From assembly GCF_947507565.1 (NCBI RefSeq), contig NC_089183.1, positions 1,550,001-1,614,000 on the forward strand: a stretch of 64,000 nt of DNA, given 5' to 3'. The stretch comes from Oscarella lobularis. Lineage: Eukaryota > Porifera > Homoscleromorpha > Homosclerophorida > Oscarellidae. Position 1 is the first letter of the stretch. Every line of letters starts with the position of its first letter. The position numbers and the translations under genes were made by a program. Under the pieces are notes generated by a model that was not told the origin of the DNA, made no database searches, and saw nothing but the letters and a program-made list of their open reading frames with translations. This document shows, piece after piece, positions 1 through 12,678 of the stretch.

Positions 1-121
1 TCGTACCTCGCCTTCAAATTATTTAAATATACAAATTCAAAACCATATGGTATCGGCGGGGAGTGGCGTCGAATGCTTTGGCGCGTCGACGACGGTGACG
101 GGGAGTGGCGTCGACGACGGT

Positions 122-345
122 GACGGGAAGTGGCGTCGACGACGGGTTCGACGGCGGAGGCGGCGTCGTCCGCTCTGACGCGACGGGGAGTGGCGTCGAC
201 GACGGGTTCGACGGCGGAGACGGCGTCGTCCGCTCTGACGCGACGGGGAGTGGCGTTGACGACGGGTTCGACGGCGGAGGCGGCGTCGTCCGCTCTGACG
301 CGACGGGGAGTGGCGTCGACGACGGGTTCGACGGCGGAGACGGCG
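122..345. repeat. 60-bp GC-rich minisatellite, about 3.7 copies
   Basis: Four consecutive units of exactly 60 bp are visible, each opening with GACGGGRAGTGGCGTYGACG and ending in CGTCCGCTCTGACG. Units differ by one or two bases, including a GGAGG/GGAGA alternation. Because 60 is a multiple of 3, open frames run through it and encode Gly/Asp/Ser-rich repeats, but nothing else supports a protein. Confidence 0.9.
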
Positions 346-373
346 GACAGAGCGTCGAATGCTTTGGCGCGTC

Positions 374-465
374 GACGACGGTGGCGGGCGGGTTCGACGA
401 CGGTGGCGGGCGGGTTCGACGACGGTGGCGGGCGGGTTCGACGACGGTGGCGGGCGGGTTCGACG
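374..465. repeat. 22-bp GC-rich minisatellite, about 4 copies
   Basis: The unit GACGACGGTGGCGGGCGGGT plus TC repeats head to tail with a 22-bp period, immediately after the 60-bp array and sharing its GACGACGG core. Since 22 is not a multiple of 3, frames rotate through the array, which argues that the overlapping open frames are not genes. The leader around 60-100 (GTCGAATGCTTTGGCGCGTC) is repeated at 353-372, so the two arrays arose by local duplication. Confidence 0.88.
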
Positions 466-929
466 GCGGAGGCGGCGTCTTCCGCTTTGGCTAAGTCTTT
501 CTCTGCTGCCCCGTAATAACAGCTGCCGTACATGGTCATGAAACAGTTACTAAACGCACCTTTAGCGCTAAAGCTGCGCCTTGCGCCGTTGTCTTCTTGC
601 GCTTCGGGACGACGCTAAATACAAAGGACAAAAAAGTGAATGAACACTCATACCTACAGAAAACGCACCTCCCTTTGCCCCCTAACTTCGGGATGTACGA
701 TTTGGGCGATTTCTTCTTCTTCGCTGGTCTTCCTGCCTTTCGCATCGAGTGAAACTATGGTGAAACGAGGTGAAACGAGGTGAAACGAAGAGAGAAATGA
801 GAGAATCTGGAGACAGAGAGAGCGTACGTTAGCGAATGTTAGCGCACGCTTCCCTCAGGACAAGCCGCCAGCAGCACTGCCTCTATTTACCGAACTTCAA
901 CTAATGCGGAAATCTAAAGATTTTAATAA

Positions 930-1090
930 ATGAAAAATTATTTTGAATAAATGCAGCATTTATTTATTATGCTGCAATTCTTCCGAATAAATGCAGAATA
1001 AATTCTGCATTTAATATAAATAAATGCTTCATTTACGCTGCATTTGTTCAAAATAAAAGCACAACAAATGCAGCAGTGAGTGGTCCAAAC
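930..1090. repeat. AT-rich degenerate palindromic repeat (AATAAATGCAGCATTT type)
   Basis: The stretch consists of short inverted motifs built on ATGCAGCAT and ATTCTGCATT, for example AATAAATGCAGCATTTATT. The same vocabulary returns at 1620-1890. No gene is visible between 540 and 1550; only a 10-bp triplicate (GGTGAAACGA, 759-788) and these repeats are seen. Confidence 0.7.
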
Positions 1091-1558
1091 GTTCATAGTA
1101 AATATCAATTTTTTGGAAAATAGATAGTTCATTGTTGCTTGTTTGCTGCATGTTCTTTTTTGTTTTTCAAATTGGGTGGTGATTTGCCAAAGTAAGTATT
1201 GCCTGCTAACTTTCTAATAATTGAATATTGCCAAAAGGTTTGCATTTTTTAAGTCAAACAATTTTTAATTTTCAATACTTTGCGTAGGTATTACGTGCCG
1301 ACACTTCACTTGAGCAACTTCCAATTTTAAATTCTGCGTCTACGTTTTACTTGCCACCGCTCTGCTATAATCTGCTTAGCATTTTGATATTCAAAATTGC
1401 TTTTGCACTCTTTGTCGTTGGCAGCAATCAATTTTCAATCAATGCACAAATTGAAAATTGATAATTGCACCTTCGCTGGTTGTTGGCGCCGGCTAGCGGC
1501 GTCAAAATTCCTAATCACGCCAGACACGCCTTCTAATCACATCATCTAGATATTCTCA

Positions 1559-4338
1559 ATGTCTTTTTTGGAAGACGAGAATCTCGAAGAATTTGTCCGA
1601 GACCGCGTTGCTGTTCGATTCTGCATTAATGTAGCATTGATTCTGCATCAATGCAGCATTGATTCTGCATATATGCAGAATGCAGAATCAATGCTGCATT
1701 GATGAATAAACGATGCAGAATCAATGCAGAATCAGTGCTGCATTGATTGAGAACAAATTCTGCATTAATGCAGAATCGATGTAGAATCCATGCAAAATCA
1801 ATGCTGCATTGATGCAGAATCGATGCTGCATTGATGCAGAATCAATGCATCACTGCAGCATTGATTCTGCATTAATGCAGCATGGTTATTTCTTTATTTG
1901 TTAAGTTATTGATTTTTTTGGGCTTTTAGGTTGGGCTTTATTCTCTTCACGCTGAGTGGTTGGCTCGCGTGGACGACAACGAGGCTCTACACTTTTTGGC
2001 TCTTTTCCTAATGAATGTGCCTCTTGAAGAAGTGAAATCAACGAGCCTTGTCTTGCTAAAGGATCTCATACAACTCTGGGCGGAAAAATCGATAAAAAGG
2101 CATGGTTATTTTTAAGTTTATATTTTATAATTTATTTATTTATTTGTAGGGAAAAGTATTTGTTCCTTTTCAATGTCTTTAGGAAGCGGTCAACGGAGTT
2201 AACGAAAGACCAATTTGAGGGAATCATGGTATTGGCGAATTATGAAGTTGACTGCTACAAGACACTTAATTAAGGGGGAGCGTGTAGCATCAGCTCGCTT
2301 ATCGTTTCTTATATAAGGATGAGAGGGTTGCATTAGCTCGCCGATATTAGAGAGATTGGTTATATAGGTCGCCCCAAAATTAGGTACCATTTAAGAAAGA
2401 TGCATCCTTGTCCAATAGGAGCCTAGAACAAAATATTTATCTTTCTTTAATATTAATTTTGGTGGTTTTGTTTTCAGTTGGAAGATGCTACTTCTTCTCT
2501 TGTCTTACTCCTTAATACGTTGTGCACGGTGAACGACCGTTTCGCGGAAGCGGAGATACTCGGCATTGTCTCTGATTTAATCGGTATCGAGAGCCATTCC
2601 AGCGTCCAATCTATTCTCGTCCGTTTTCTTTCACCGAAATTGCGTATCGACGTCGACAACATTGATCCCGTCGGCGTGTTGCGCTACGTCTTCGTTTTGA
2701 TGTCGCGTTTGCCAGAATTCGACCGCGTTTGGACGTGCCCTCGCGACGAGTGCAAACAGGCGAAACGACGCACTGCGGTGACTGGGTTCGAGTCGCATTA
2801 TCTTCGTAGATTTACTGAGATGATGGATAAGTGGACAGTCCTGGAAGAGCACTTAATGTCGGATCGCGTCGAGGAGACCCTCGAAAGCGCGTACCTTCTC
2901 GTCAGTTACTATCGTTTAGGCGAGTGGTGTAATCGCTTTTCGTCGCAATTTAATTAAACGTCTAACGGACGGAGAGAAAGCGAAACATCTCATGGACGTC
3001 GTCGGTGAAAGGAGCCTTCTTTTCTTTCCTTCGGCGAACGAAGAAAGTCCTCTCCTTCAGAGTTATCGCTTCGTTTACGAAATGAGGGATTTGAGGGAGT
3101 GCTCCCTGAAAAAGAATATTGTCGATGTTGAACGTGATGCCGTTTCCTTTTCTGAAGGACTTAGCCGCGTTATCTCGATTCCGGTTCAAAAGAAGCACTA
3201 TGGAAACATAGTGTTTCGAGAGAGTCTGGCCCGTTTATATTCGATATTATGCGACGGTGCTTCGAAGACATTCGTCGAAGTGAAGAAGCTTGCGCGAAAA
3301 GGGCTGAGCACTTTGCATCACGAACAATGTCCAAAGAAACAAGTCATTGCCGAATGCCCCTGCCTCTTCGCGTCGCGAATATTGTCCTCTAAGTTATTCT
3401 TTTTTTTTATAAAGGCGGGAATTGTAGCAAAGATTCCGCCTAGAGGTAGGCTTTTATTTCACGTCTTTGCATATGTGTCCTATTTTTTTCAGGTATTCGA
3501 CTACTTTTTTCCTTTCTTCTGCGCCGCCTTTTTGGACGTTGTCCCATTTCTTTTGGGCAAGACGTCTGTAATTTTGTAATGCGTCGAAATCAATCAATAG
3601 CAGAGGTAAAGAAATTTTCTTATGAGAAATTCTTTACAAATACAAATAATTCTGTTTTAAGAAACCGGGACGTCGAACATTGTAATCTATGCTGTCGTAA
3701 ACGTCAAACATTTTTTAAGTTATTTTATTAACAGAAAAAAAAACAATATGTGAAGAACTTGAAAAGTTTTTACACGGAACTGAAAGAATTTGGCGAGAAA
3801 CTTTATGGAAGAGTTAAAAGATCTTTTCTCATTTTTACTATTTCACACAGGCGTTCTAGTTACAGCGGGTGACGCCGCGAGCGGTGAGACGCAAAAGTAG
3901 AAATTCTGATTTAATTAAATGTCTTTTTATTAGAATCAATTCAATACTTAGATTTCAAGGTAAGTTTTACTTTAGTCGAATAGAGATGCATCCTTTTTGA
4001 ATGGTTTTTCCAAGTGGGCTTGGTTTCATTTTTATGGGTTTTTTTTGTAGCAATGATGGCTGTAGCCATTCAATGCAGCCCGCAAGATCGATATCGAATT
4101 GAGCTGGGACTAAAGAGAAAGTAAAAATGTTCACATTTTTTTGCACAAGAACTAATTTCTTTTAAGAATTTGTTGCCCGGAGCTTCCCGCTGAAGCCGTC
4201 AACAGGGCAGTTTCGGCTGTTCTGTCGCCTATGTTCAGTCCGAGATCATACAGTGTCATAAGATGTCGTTCCGGTTTGAGGAAAGGAATAACGATCCTGT
4301 GGGGATTATTTACAAGGAACCGCCCTCCAATTAGGGTA
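1559..4338 (+). CDS. Multi-exon gene with a death-effector-like (DED) region, otherwise unrecognised
   Basis: I read exons at 1559-~1620 (ATG start), 1930-2099, 2150-2228, 2478-~3394, a possible exon near 3493, and terminal exons about 4051-4121 and 4166-4338. The joined second to fourth exons give helices rich in Leu, with the segment HFLALFLMNVPLEEVKSTS followed by LVLLKDLIQLW and YLFLFNVFRK. This spacing resembles DED helices 2-5 of FADD/caspase-8 relatives; the family match is from memory, so it is tentative. The 2099 donor is a non-standard GC. At 2950-2957 the octamer TTAATTAA breaks the frame, and reading it as a single TTAA joins both sides in frame. The last two exons join through AA|A and end with TGA, but their membership in this gene is inferred. 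A DED protein would act in cell-death or innate signalling in the cytosol. Confidence 0.45.
1618..1885. repeat. Interspersed-palindrome satellite, core TGCATTGATGCAGAATC
   Basis: Many copies of ATTCTGCAT(T/C)AATGCAGCATTGATT occur in alternating orientation, so almost every segment can pair with its neighbour. The block lies inside what I read as the first intron of the DED-like gene, just after its first coding exon. The period is irregular (16-30 bp). Confidence 0.8.
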
Positions 4339-4339
4339 T

Positions 4340-5480
4340 GATACTGGATTTTGGAGAGCTGTTGCCAATATTAATTAACCTTTGTGACAATATGGAACAC
4401 TTTATTGTCTGGATTTTGTTAACACTAAAGTGTTCGTAAAGAAGACTCTTTTGTAACTGTTATGGAAACGCAACTGTTTGAGGAAATAAAACTTACCTTG
4501 AGACGCTTTTTACATTGGCCAATCAACTAGAAAAGAGAAAGTAATTTATGACGTCATATATTAGAGAATTGGTTCTTTTGCGCTGATTTTTTTTTTCTGA
4601 CAAACTACAACATCAAGAACACCATTTCAACTGTCAAAGTGATGTTTCCATGAGAGGATCTCTTGAACGATGAGGCATATGATCCTCGAAACTCACCGTT
4701 CCATTTTCTTCTTCCAGTTGGAGGTCTTCGGCGTCTCCCGAAACGTCCAAAATAGCAGTTGCGGCTTCTTCTGCGTTCATAGCGATGCGAATAAATGAAA
4801 AAAACGCTAGCGATGCTCTCTTTTAGCGCGCGCACCTTTTTCGAAAACGGCGATTTTTCGAGCGAATCGCAACATCAACGTCTAACGCGAGAAAACTGAG
4901 CTAAAAAATAGCCTAATACAATCAATCAGAGGGTCAAACATCTAAAACAAGCCAAGAACGACATCGAAAAAATAGCGCGCGCTAAAAAAGAACATTTGAA
5001 ATATTTTAGTTTGTTTCACTCTAAAAAAATTGTAAATATGCACGAAGTACCCAAAAGCTACAATCTACTTCATCCACGAAAATACAAGTGTTTTCAATCC
5101 TTTTCTTCAGTTTTGGCGTTTTTCTGATGACGTAGTGGTGTGTTGACGTCATGTTGGGGAACATAGAAGCCTCTACGCAAAATTTTAACGTCAAACGGTG
5201 TTCGAAACGATAAAACGTTCGATTGTTTTAGTTTCGTTTGGAAAATCAGCCGATTTCTGCCGTTTTCGCCGATGTTTTGGTCACGTGACTTTAGTAGCGA
5301 CGACAACAGAGACCCAGTATACCTTCATGCGTCTAATGCGGCTACACGGGACGTTCGTGACGACGTAGAAAAATGCGCAAGCGCGAAACGCGATTTAGTG
5401 TTTTTGTATGTCACATATGATACATGTATTTAGTATTGTCAGAAGGGGTTAATGAAAAAGAACGAAGGAAATTGCCTTTA
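4340..5480. other. No gene recognised
   Basis: About 1.1 kb of AT-rich sequence without convincing coding potential. TTAATTAA occurs at 4371-4378. Short open frames here have no splice support or family resemblance. Confidence 0.6.
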
Positions 5481-5481
5481 G

Positions 5482-6836
5482 ACAATGGTATGGTCACTTG
5501 TCAGAAATTAGAGCCATTGCAGCGCCTTCTGTTCCTGTGCTCTGTCTCACAGCTACCGCGACTAAAGCAACGGTGACGAAAATTATTAACACATGCAGGC
5601 TAAAAAATTGTAAAGTTATTAAAAGAAATCCTGACAGACCAGAAATTAAATACATGGCAAAAGAAGTCAACGACGATCCGTCGTCAACATTCCGTTGGCT
5701 GATTAAGGAATTGGAGAGAGGTATTGAAACGCCAAAAACAATTATTTACTGCCGTACTATAAAAGATTGTGGTCTTGTGTACGAAGCTTTCAGAACAAGT
5801 CTCACAGGCTCCAAATCCTACCAAACGTCCAGTTGCCCAAAGACTCCTGCATATCGGCTGTACGGAATGTATCACAACGCAACCGAGAAAGAGAACAAAG
5901 AAATTATAGCATCAGCATTCAGCAAGGGGTTCATCCTTGCCGAGTTGTGATATCCACCATTGCTCTCGGAATGGGGATGAACTTCCCTGATATTCATTAC
6001 GTCATCAATTACGGACCGCCTAATACTATTGAACAATTTGTTCAGCAAACTGGACGGGGAGGACGAGATGGGCGACAGGCTCTTTCAGTGTTATATTGGC
6101 ACAAACGGCAACTACGCACATGTGACGACGTTATGCTAAGCTATGTGCATAACGCAAAACTTTGTCGACGTCAAATTATTCTTTCAGAATTTGGCTGGAG
6201 GCCTTATTTTATTCCAACCCCTTTGCATAAATGCTGTGACGTATGTTCTAAAGACTGCTCGTGTTCTGACATTCACCTTATTTCTCTTGAAAAATCAATG
6301 ATAACTGAATTATATTCTCCAACCTTGGCAGACAATCAGCAGTTGGAATCAATAGCTATAAGTGGCCGTTCGAGACATTGCTCTGAAGAAGATTTAGCAC
6401 TTGTTAGAGAATTGCTTACTGACGTGAGAATGAATTACTCTCCTTCTTCAACATACACGAGTTATTCAATTACGAGTGGACTAACGGACTTTGTTCTAAG
6501 CGAGGTACTCCAAAAGTGTTCGTTTCTGTTTACCGTAGACGATCTGAGTTTGTTGATTCCATCATTGGGAAGTACTCACCTTGCAAAAATAATACTGGCT
6601 GTTTTAGAAGAGGTTTTGAAGACACGCCAAACAAATTTTGCATTAGAAATCTTGCAAGTCAGATGCCTACATCAAGTGATTTTTTGGCGACAGTTTGTGA
6701 GGCTGACGACGCCGAAGACAGCTCCGTAACCAAATCAGAAACCAGCTCAGAATCAGAGAGCGAAATGGTGGCGAGCAGAAATCCGTTAGTCGCTTCTGTC
6801 ATCGGTCAACTTCTGGAAGACAGTGATTCCAATTGA
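5482..6836 (+). CDS. RecQ-like DNA helicase, 5'-truncated, one frameshift
   Basis: An acceptor (TTTAG) at about 5480 opens a frame starting QWYGHLSEIR, then VLCLTATATK (helicase motif III), the motif IV region TIIYCRT, motif V VVISTIALGMGMN and motif VI QQTGRGGRDG. That order is diagnostic of RecQ family 3'-5' helicases. A Cys cluster (CCDVCSKDCSCSD, near 6235) sits where the RecQ zinc-binding region belongs. The N-terminal Walker A and DEAH motifs are missing, so this is a 3' part or has unseen upstream exons. The frame slips near 5930 at AAGGGGTT; one extra G restores it. The tail after 6516 is acidic and Ser-rich. It converges on the DUF6589-type gene 130 bp away, so the pair may be one mobile element. 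Confidence 0.82.
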
Positions 6837-6966
6837 CTACTTTTGCTTAAATTTCAATCCTGTACTGTACACAGTTAATTAACTTAACTGATAGTCAACG
6901 AAGTTCCCGCTTCTTTTAGCAATTTTTTCTTTATGTTCCCTTACCCATTCATAAAACTTTTGAAGG

Positions 6967-9900
6967 TTAAGAGTTGAAAGAACGTCTTGAGAAAATTTCC
7001 CAAATGACGGATGTGCCCTGCCAGATTGCTGTTACACGAGCATTCTTTAGTTCGTCCAATATAACGAGAAAATCCTTTTCAGTTTTCAGCCTTGCATGTT
7101 TTCCATATGCTTGTTTTACCCCGGACGATTTTCTAAATTTCGTGCTATCATCTGTGTTAGTCCAGCTGCTTTGCTGCACCTCAGCGCCGCACGTGGTGTT
7201 AAATTGGCACCCAATCGTTTAATGTAAGACTTGGTTACATTGTTTAAATGCTCCATGTGAAGATCCAAAGGTATGTTCTTTCCAATCTTTCCAGACGTAT
7301 TTACAAAGCGATTCCATCGTAGCTGCTCGGCTTTTTGGGGACTTAGAGAGTAAAATTCAATCGCACTATTAATATCAGTGCCTCTAGTGCGTATTTCGTG
7401 TGGCAGTATGTGTAGAAATGCAGCAAGAGAAACTTCCACAAAGCGCACACGCGCTCCCCATCGCCTTCTCTAATCGCGTCTTTAAAACTTCGGTATAAGA
7501 GCCCAAGCTTTAGAAGTGCAGCACCGTACGCGTGAATTCTATCAAGCATAATGACAGTTACGTTGCTTGCCTCGTTGTCACTTCTATCAAATGTGCAGCC
7601 ATGCAGTTTAACCTCGTGGTAAATCCTCGCTTTTTCAAACACAAAGTCTCGTTCACAGTGATGATGCCTGCAGCAATATTTGTCTCCTCTTATTCCTTTA
7701 GTCTTTTTAAGTTTTTCATATTCAGTAACAACCGGGGCGTCATGAGTCAGAACAAAGTCGTTAACAATTTCCTTCGCAACAGAATGCAAAACCTCGATTC
7801 CCTTGTCTCTAATCTGCTTCTGAAGCAACTCAGGTTTGTCAGCAACGGAATTCATGTTGAGGTAAGTCATTGCAACCTGAGTTACATAGGCATCAGTGAC
7901 AAGTGAGAGAAATTCCTCCGTGGCGGCAACATGCTTTGTTGCCTTTTTGCTAACATACCGTCGATTGATCAGTTTCTGAAGTCGAGACAACGTTCCCGGT
8001 TCTCTTTCACTCGACTCCCTGTACAAAATTTGAAAAATTATTTTTAGAAAGTTTATTTTGGCGTGCCAGTCCTCGGCTTTGCAGATGAGGCCATTTAGTC
8101 GCTGTTCGTCATTGCCACCATCCTGCATAGCCAATTGAGCATTTCTTGACCTCTCTGATGTCAGTTGGTCTCCTCCAAAGAATATTTGAGAAAGACGATC
8201 ATTGCATTTTGGAACATATTTTGATGATTCTCTCAAAATATCAATCATTTCACTCGTGACGTTCTCGTTCTTCATTATGAGACCCAACGGAACCTTTAAA
8301 GAATTTACATAAAAATGTTAGGTACACCTTTCAATGGCGTACCTGATCAGTTTTCTCTCTTGTATCTTTAGAGTACTTGTGAGGTACGTGACGAATCACC
8401 AAAGCTTCAAATTGCTGAAAAACGTGCAGGCGCTGTGTAAGCACTCTCTCTACTAAAATGATCATATTATTATTCAGCCCGAGGTGTTCTTCTATGCTGG
8501 GGAGACATAAACTAGCTTCCATTTCCTCAATAGGATGCTGGGGTCCATCATCGTGCAAGTGAAGCGCCAAAATTCTATGCTTGACGGCCATTAAATTGAA
8601 CCAATGTATTGATTGCTTCTTGTACTGTAGGGAAGCGATGTGAGGATTTATCTCAAAATCGAGATTGTTACCAACGAGCTGATACATTACAGGATGCTCA
8701 AGCAGAGATTGCTCTAGGCAAAAGTTTCTTAATTAAAACCACTGGAATTCATCACTAAAACTTACCTCGCAAATAGGTTTCGACAGAGCTTTTCCACCTC
8801 AAAACTGCTCCATCACTCTCTTGACTGATTTGTTCTAGTTTCCCAAGAAGTGCTGTTCTCGTAGTACAGAGACCCAATTTTGACATTTGGGTCATGGCTT
8901 GTTTTGAAGTTCCGCCTCGGTATAGACAAAGTGAAAGGAGATGATGCAGAGCAGACAAGTCTTTGTCTTGGGATTTAAGTACAATTGCGGCAGAGAGTAT
9001 TTCTGCAACGTGTTCCTTTCTTTCACAGCTGCTGTGGCTCTGAAGATCTAGCTTTCTCTTCGTTGTTAACGCGAATTCCAAAAATTTCATTAGTGTCGGT
9101 GCATGGTGTAACAATTCCGCGTAGAGTTTGTCCAGGGTGAATGAAATAAGCTGCTCCGGTTTGGTCTGGCGCAAAAGTGAAGTAAAGTCTTTTTTCCTTG
9201 AGATTGCTTCGCATTCCTTGGCAACGAGAAGGCCGATGTTTTGAATGATACTTTCCCTAATAGAACTGTGAGAAACTGAAGCCCCGGCGATTTTGTCAAC
9301 GTCTCGGGAACAAGCCAAAGCGTATATCAGCTCAAGAAGACTCTTATGAAGAGTTCGTGATAGGTGAGTGCCGTCAGAAAACTCTAATAAAATCTGTAAC
9401 AATATAGCGCTGCCAAACTCATGAAAAAGGTAAACTTCTGATCAAATACCTACCGTAGCGGAAGATACGCTTATTTTAGACGACGATGCTTGATTTTCAG
9501 CCGATTCAGTCTCTCTCTCATCTGCATTCTTGAGCGCAGCAGCAGTCTCTTCAGAACAAAAAATGGGAGCGATTTCTGGTTCAACGGTGTCAACAATGTG
9601 CAAATGATAGTACCAAAGTATAGCTCTTTCACTCACCTGCAACAGGGAGAGCTGGGAATAGACGCCTGCGTTTCCTCGGCTGAATTTCTGCCGTAAAAGC
9701 CTGGCTCGAAGGTTCAGGAGAGAAAGACAAGCACCTAATAGTGGAGTCTTTCTGGCAAGATGAGTCAACTCGACTGTGCTTTCCGGACGCATGGCGCCTT
9801 GAAGATAAAATGTTCACCGGTGTTTTGGCTAATCGCTTTATCCTCCAGGTTCGTTTGACAGAACTGTATTTCTCAACTATTTCTTCTTCAAGCTTAGCGA

Positions 9901-10363
9901 CTGTCGATATTTTTTCTAGAAGAGTCTTGCAGCGTCGGAAATAAGACCGGACTTGCAGACGATCTCGACAACGTTTTGCAGTATTTTCTGCAATTCAGGG
10001 ATTCGACTTATCAAGGACCCATCCCACTTTGGAAGACTTTGAGCAGATAATACAATGCCTCAATAGAGGACTATGATCTACTCGCTGACAGCTTTCGTTG
10101 AAAAGAGTCGATACACGTCTAATTCTTTCGCAATTAGCACGAGTAGACTTGATCTTCCTGTGGCAGACGGAGCAAACAATTTCTGGGAATCCATCACCGG
10201 ATGAGAACGATTCTGAAGGCAAAATTCTGCGTAGCGATTCCACGATTTCCTCGGTTTTATAAATGTTGAATTGCTGCGCTGATTTTCCTAAAGCAACACC
10301 GCAGAGACGACAGATTCGACTGTCAGCGACCCGTTTCGGTGTAGTTACTGCTGTTTGAGTCAT
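6967..10363 (-). CDS. DUF6589-type protein with N-terminal zinc finger, five exons, damaged
   Basis: Exons (minus strand): 10363-9637, 9575-9454, 9393-8766, 8714-8343 and 8293-6967, all joined by GT-AG introns of 49-71 bp in consistent phase. The first exon has two CxxC pairs (ICRLCG and IVCSVCHRK), a treble-clef/ZAD-like arrangement, then a basic KRRRLFP segment. The last exon carries the DUF6589 signature: FFGGDQLTSERS, DWHAKINFL, FKDAIREGDGERV, then AEQLRWNRFVN and PLDLHMEHLNN. The family is repetitive in sponges and corals and looks transposon-derived; its biochemical role is unknown. Damage: an in-frame TGA at 9995-9997 and two frameshifts (about 7345 in TTTT and 7135 in AAAA), both one-base homopolymer changes. 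The fourth intron contains TTAATTAA (8730-8737). Confidence 0.82.
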
Positions 10364-10842
10364 GAGACGTTCGCAGGACGCTAAAAAGCCTATGTATATT
10401 CCGCTCCAAAGCTTTTACGCTGTACGCAATGTCCCGTAACTGACAGAACTGCCCAAAAAGGACTGCTTCTGGCGTATACTTACGACCGAAAGAAGTAGCT
10501 AAGCGACGTAAACCCTCCGGCGATCGTCGACCCATGGGAAAGTGACGAACTTGGCTCCTACGAAAGGCCGAAAATTTCTCGCAAAGTATCGAGTCCATTA
10601 CAAATAGTGTGTATATCACTTATCTGACGTCCGATCGGTTGTTTCGCTGAGGAAGAGAGCCCCTTCGGCACGCCTGAGCAACTCGGGGCGTCGCGTAGTC
10701 AGCGTAACTTCGTTACTTCGTTAGGGTCGGGAACGTCACGCCTAAATCACATTAAGGACCTCGTCAGCGAATCAGAGACGAGCAGTTGGAATGCTGCTGA
10801 CTGGTCTCTGATTGGTCGACCAACTTCCGGCGAACTAGTGTT

Positions 10843-10901
10843 GTCCAGCCTGTTGGGAGGACTAGAGCGCTGCGCGCGCTAGGCCGTACAACAGGCTGGA
10901 C
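10843..10901. repeat. Imperfect hairpin, 13-bp stem
   Basis: GTCCAGCCTGTTG (10843-10855) is repeated inverted as CAACAGGCTGGAC (10889-10901), enclosing a 33-base loop that itself contains GCGCTGCGCGCGC. The role is unknown; it could be a miniature foldback element. Confidence 0.7.
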
Positions 10902-11466
10902 CTTCGAGCCTAATGAGAGCCTTGTATTTATTATTATACACAGAATAAATATAAATATTTACTAAATGTCATTTTCGTTGACGGTCGAGCTGCAGTCCAC
11001 AAGTGGCCCTGTCACGGATGATTTCTGACTCCTTAGGCCAGCTGGATATGCGATGGAGAAGGCATCAAAGAAGCGACTCATCAGCCGTCTGACGGCTGCA
11101 AAGGAAATCGGTAAGCTGTACAAACCTTTTTGAGTAATTTTCGGAAACTCAAATTTTTAAATTTTTAGAGGCTTAGGATGAGGATAAGTAGCTCTAAAAT
11201 AATTATAATTTCTTTTGCTTTTTTCACATTTTTACAAATAATTGTTTTAAATAAAGTTATTGGTTTCTAAGTATTTTGCATTTGCAGTGTGCGAAAACAT
11301 TTTTTCAACTTATCAAACAAATGCTCTCAAAATTTTCAATTCTTTTTCTAAGGTTTTCTTAGATTTACATCGGGGACTTCATTTTTTCATATAAGATAAT
11401 TCGAGAACGGATTGTCCGATTTGAAAATTGATGCCGCGGGTGAATTTTGCTGCTAATTCTTCATTA

Positions 11467-11552
11467 CGTAACTTAAGCGATCTTCGAAATAAAGATCATT
11501 TCTTTTAACGTAACTTAAGCGATCTTTGAAATAAAGATCATTTTTTTTAAAA
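11467..11552. repeat. 43-bp tandem duplication
   Basis: Two adjacent copies of a unit starting CGTAACTTAAGCGATCTTYG and ending AAATAAAGATCATTTY. They differ at one internal base and in the length of the terminal T run. Confidence 0.85.
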
Positions 11553-12061
11553 ACAACAACGATCACCTAAACGTTTCTTCAACCTTTTAAACTTTCGCTT
11601 CAAGTTTTTATTATATGGGTTACCTAAGAGTGTAAACGTTCTTTTATCAATATTTTCTCGATCTCTTTGTTCTGCGCGAGGGTTATGGTTCGGCAACAAC
11701 GCCTTTTCCAAGCGACCGCACGTCGAACAAGAAAGCAGTTTTTTAAACAGCTGATGGTGGGACTTGTTGTCTATACGAAATGATAATATGACGTTAGCAC
11801 AAAAACGATGTTGCTTTTGTCGTTGAGAGGAATATGCAGGACTATATGCACCCAACCCGCCTCAGCAAAATAACTCTCAATGCTTTTGTAATTTTTTATA
11901 TCTTAACGCGTGTTTACTCCTAGTGATGCATTGCCGTAGGTCATACATGTAACTTCGACGCGCTGTTTTACTGGGAGATTTAACTAGATGGTTATGAATG
12001 TCGTAGTAAGCAACTTCTTGCCACTCCGCTGGATCGGTTTTCTGCCAGGCGTCAGCAGGGA

Positions 12062-12292
12062 GACGGGTGAACGTTTCAACGGTTTAACGGTCCATTTCTC
12101 CAACTGGTGAACAGTCCAACTGTCCGACGGTCCAAAAGTTGAACAGCTAAACGGTTTAATGGTCCAATAATGGAGCGACTTAACGGTCCCACAGTTGAAT
12201 GGTTCAACAGTCAAATCAACGGGTGAACGATTCAAATGGTTCAACGGTTAAACAGATGAACGGTTCAACCGTCCAAGAGGTGAACGTTTAGT
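12062..12292. repeat. Degenerate 10-11-bp minisatellite (GGTTCAACGGT)
   Basis: About 20 diverged copies of GGTTCAACGGT and its variants (GGTCCAACAGT, GGTGAACGGT) run head to tail. The minus-strand open frame across it is a repeat artefact. Confidence 0.82.
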
Positions 12293-12678
12293 ACAGTCCA
12301 AAAGGTGGATCTTTTCGATATTTCGCGTTTTCACGCATGCAATCTAGAAGTCGACGTTAGAAATCGAATAAGGAGATATTGCGAAGCGTTCTTGCTCGCG
12401 ATATGGCGCTAATTTCTGCTCGAAGGCTTCGCGTTAGTCTCCACAGGCTGGACCCAACTGACGGCACGTGCCTCACTTGAAGCCGCTGGGCCAATCACCA
12501 ACGAGCATTGCACATTCCTACTTCTGCTTGTGATTTGTCAGATGCCAATCACGTGGTAGTGTTACTCTGACAACGCGTCCGGGGCGGCGACGTATTGGCT
12601 AATCGTAATGGCTAATGGCGCTCCTGATTGTTCCAATCATGTCAGTAAGCTAAAATCTAACTGTCACAGGAATCTGCG

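Larger units (their letters stand above)
10620..12678. other. No gene recognised; hairpin and tandem repeats only
   Basis: A possible tiny exon occurs at 11053-11109 (ATG, ending AAATCG|GTAAGC), but no downstream exon could be matched to it. The rest is AT-rich or repetitive. Confidence 0.5.

Noticed and set aside
105-516. Gly/Asp-rich 129-codon protein
   Set aside because: Frames are created by a 60-bp minisatellite and break in the 22-bp array; no splice, start context or domain support.
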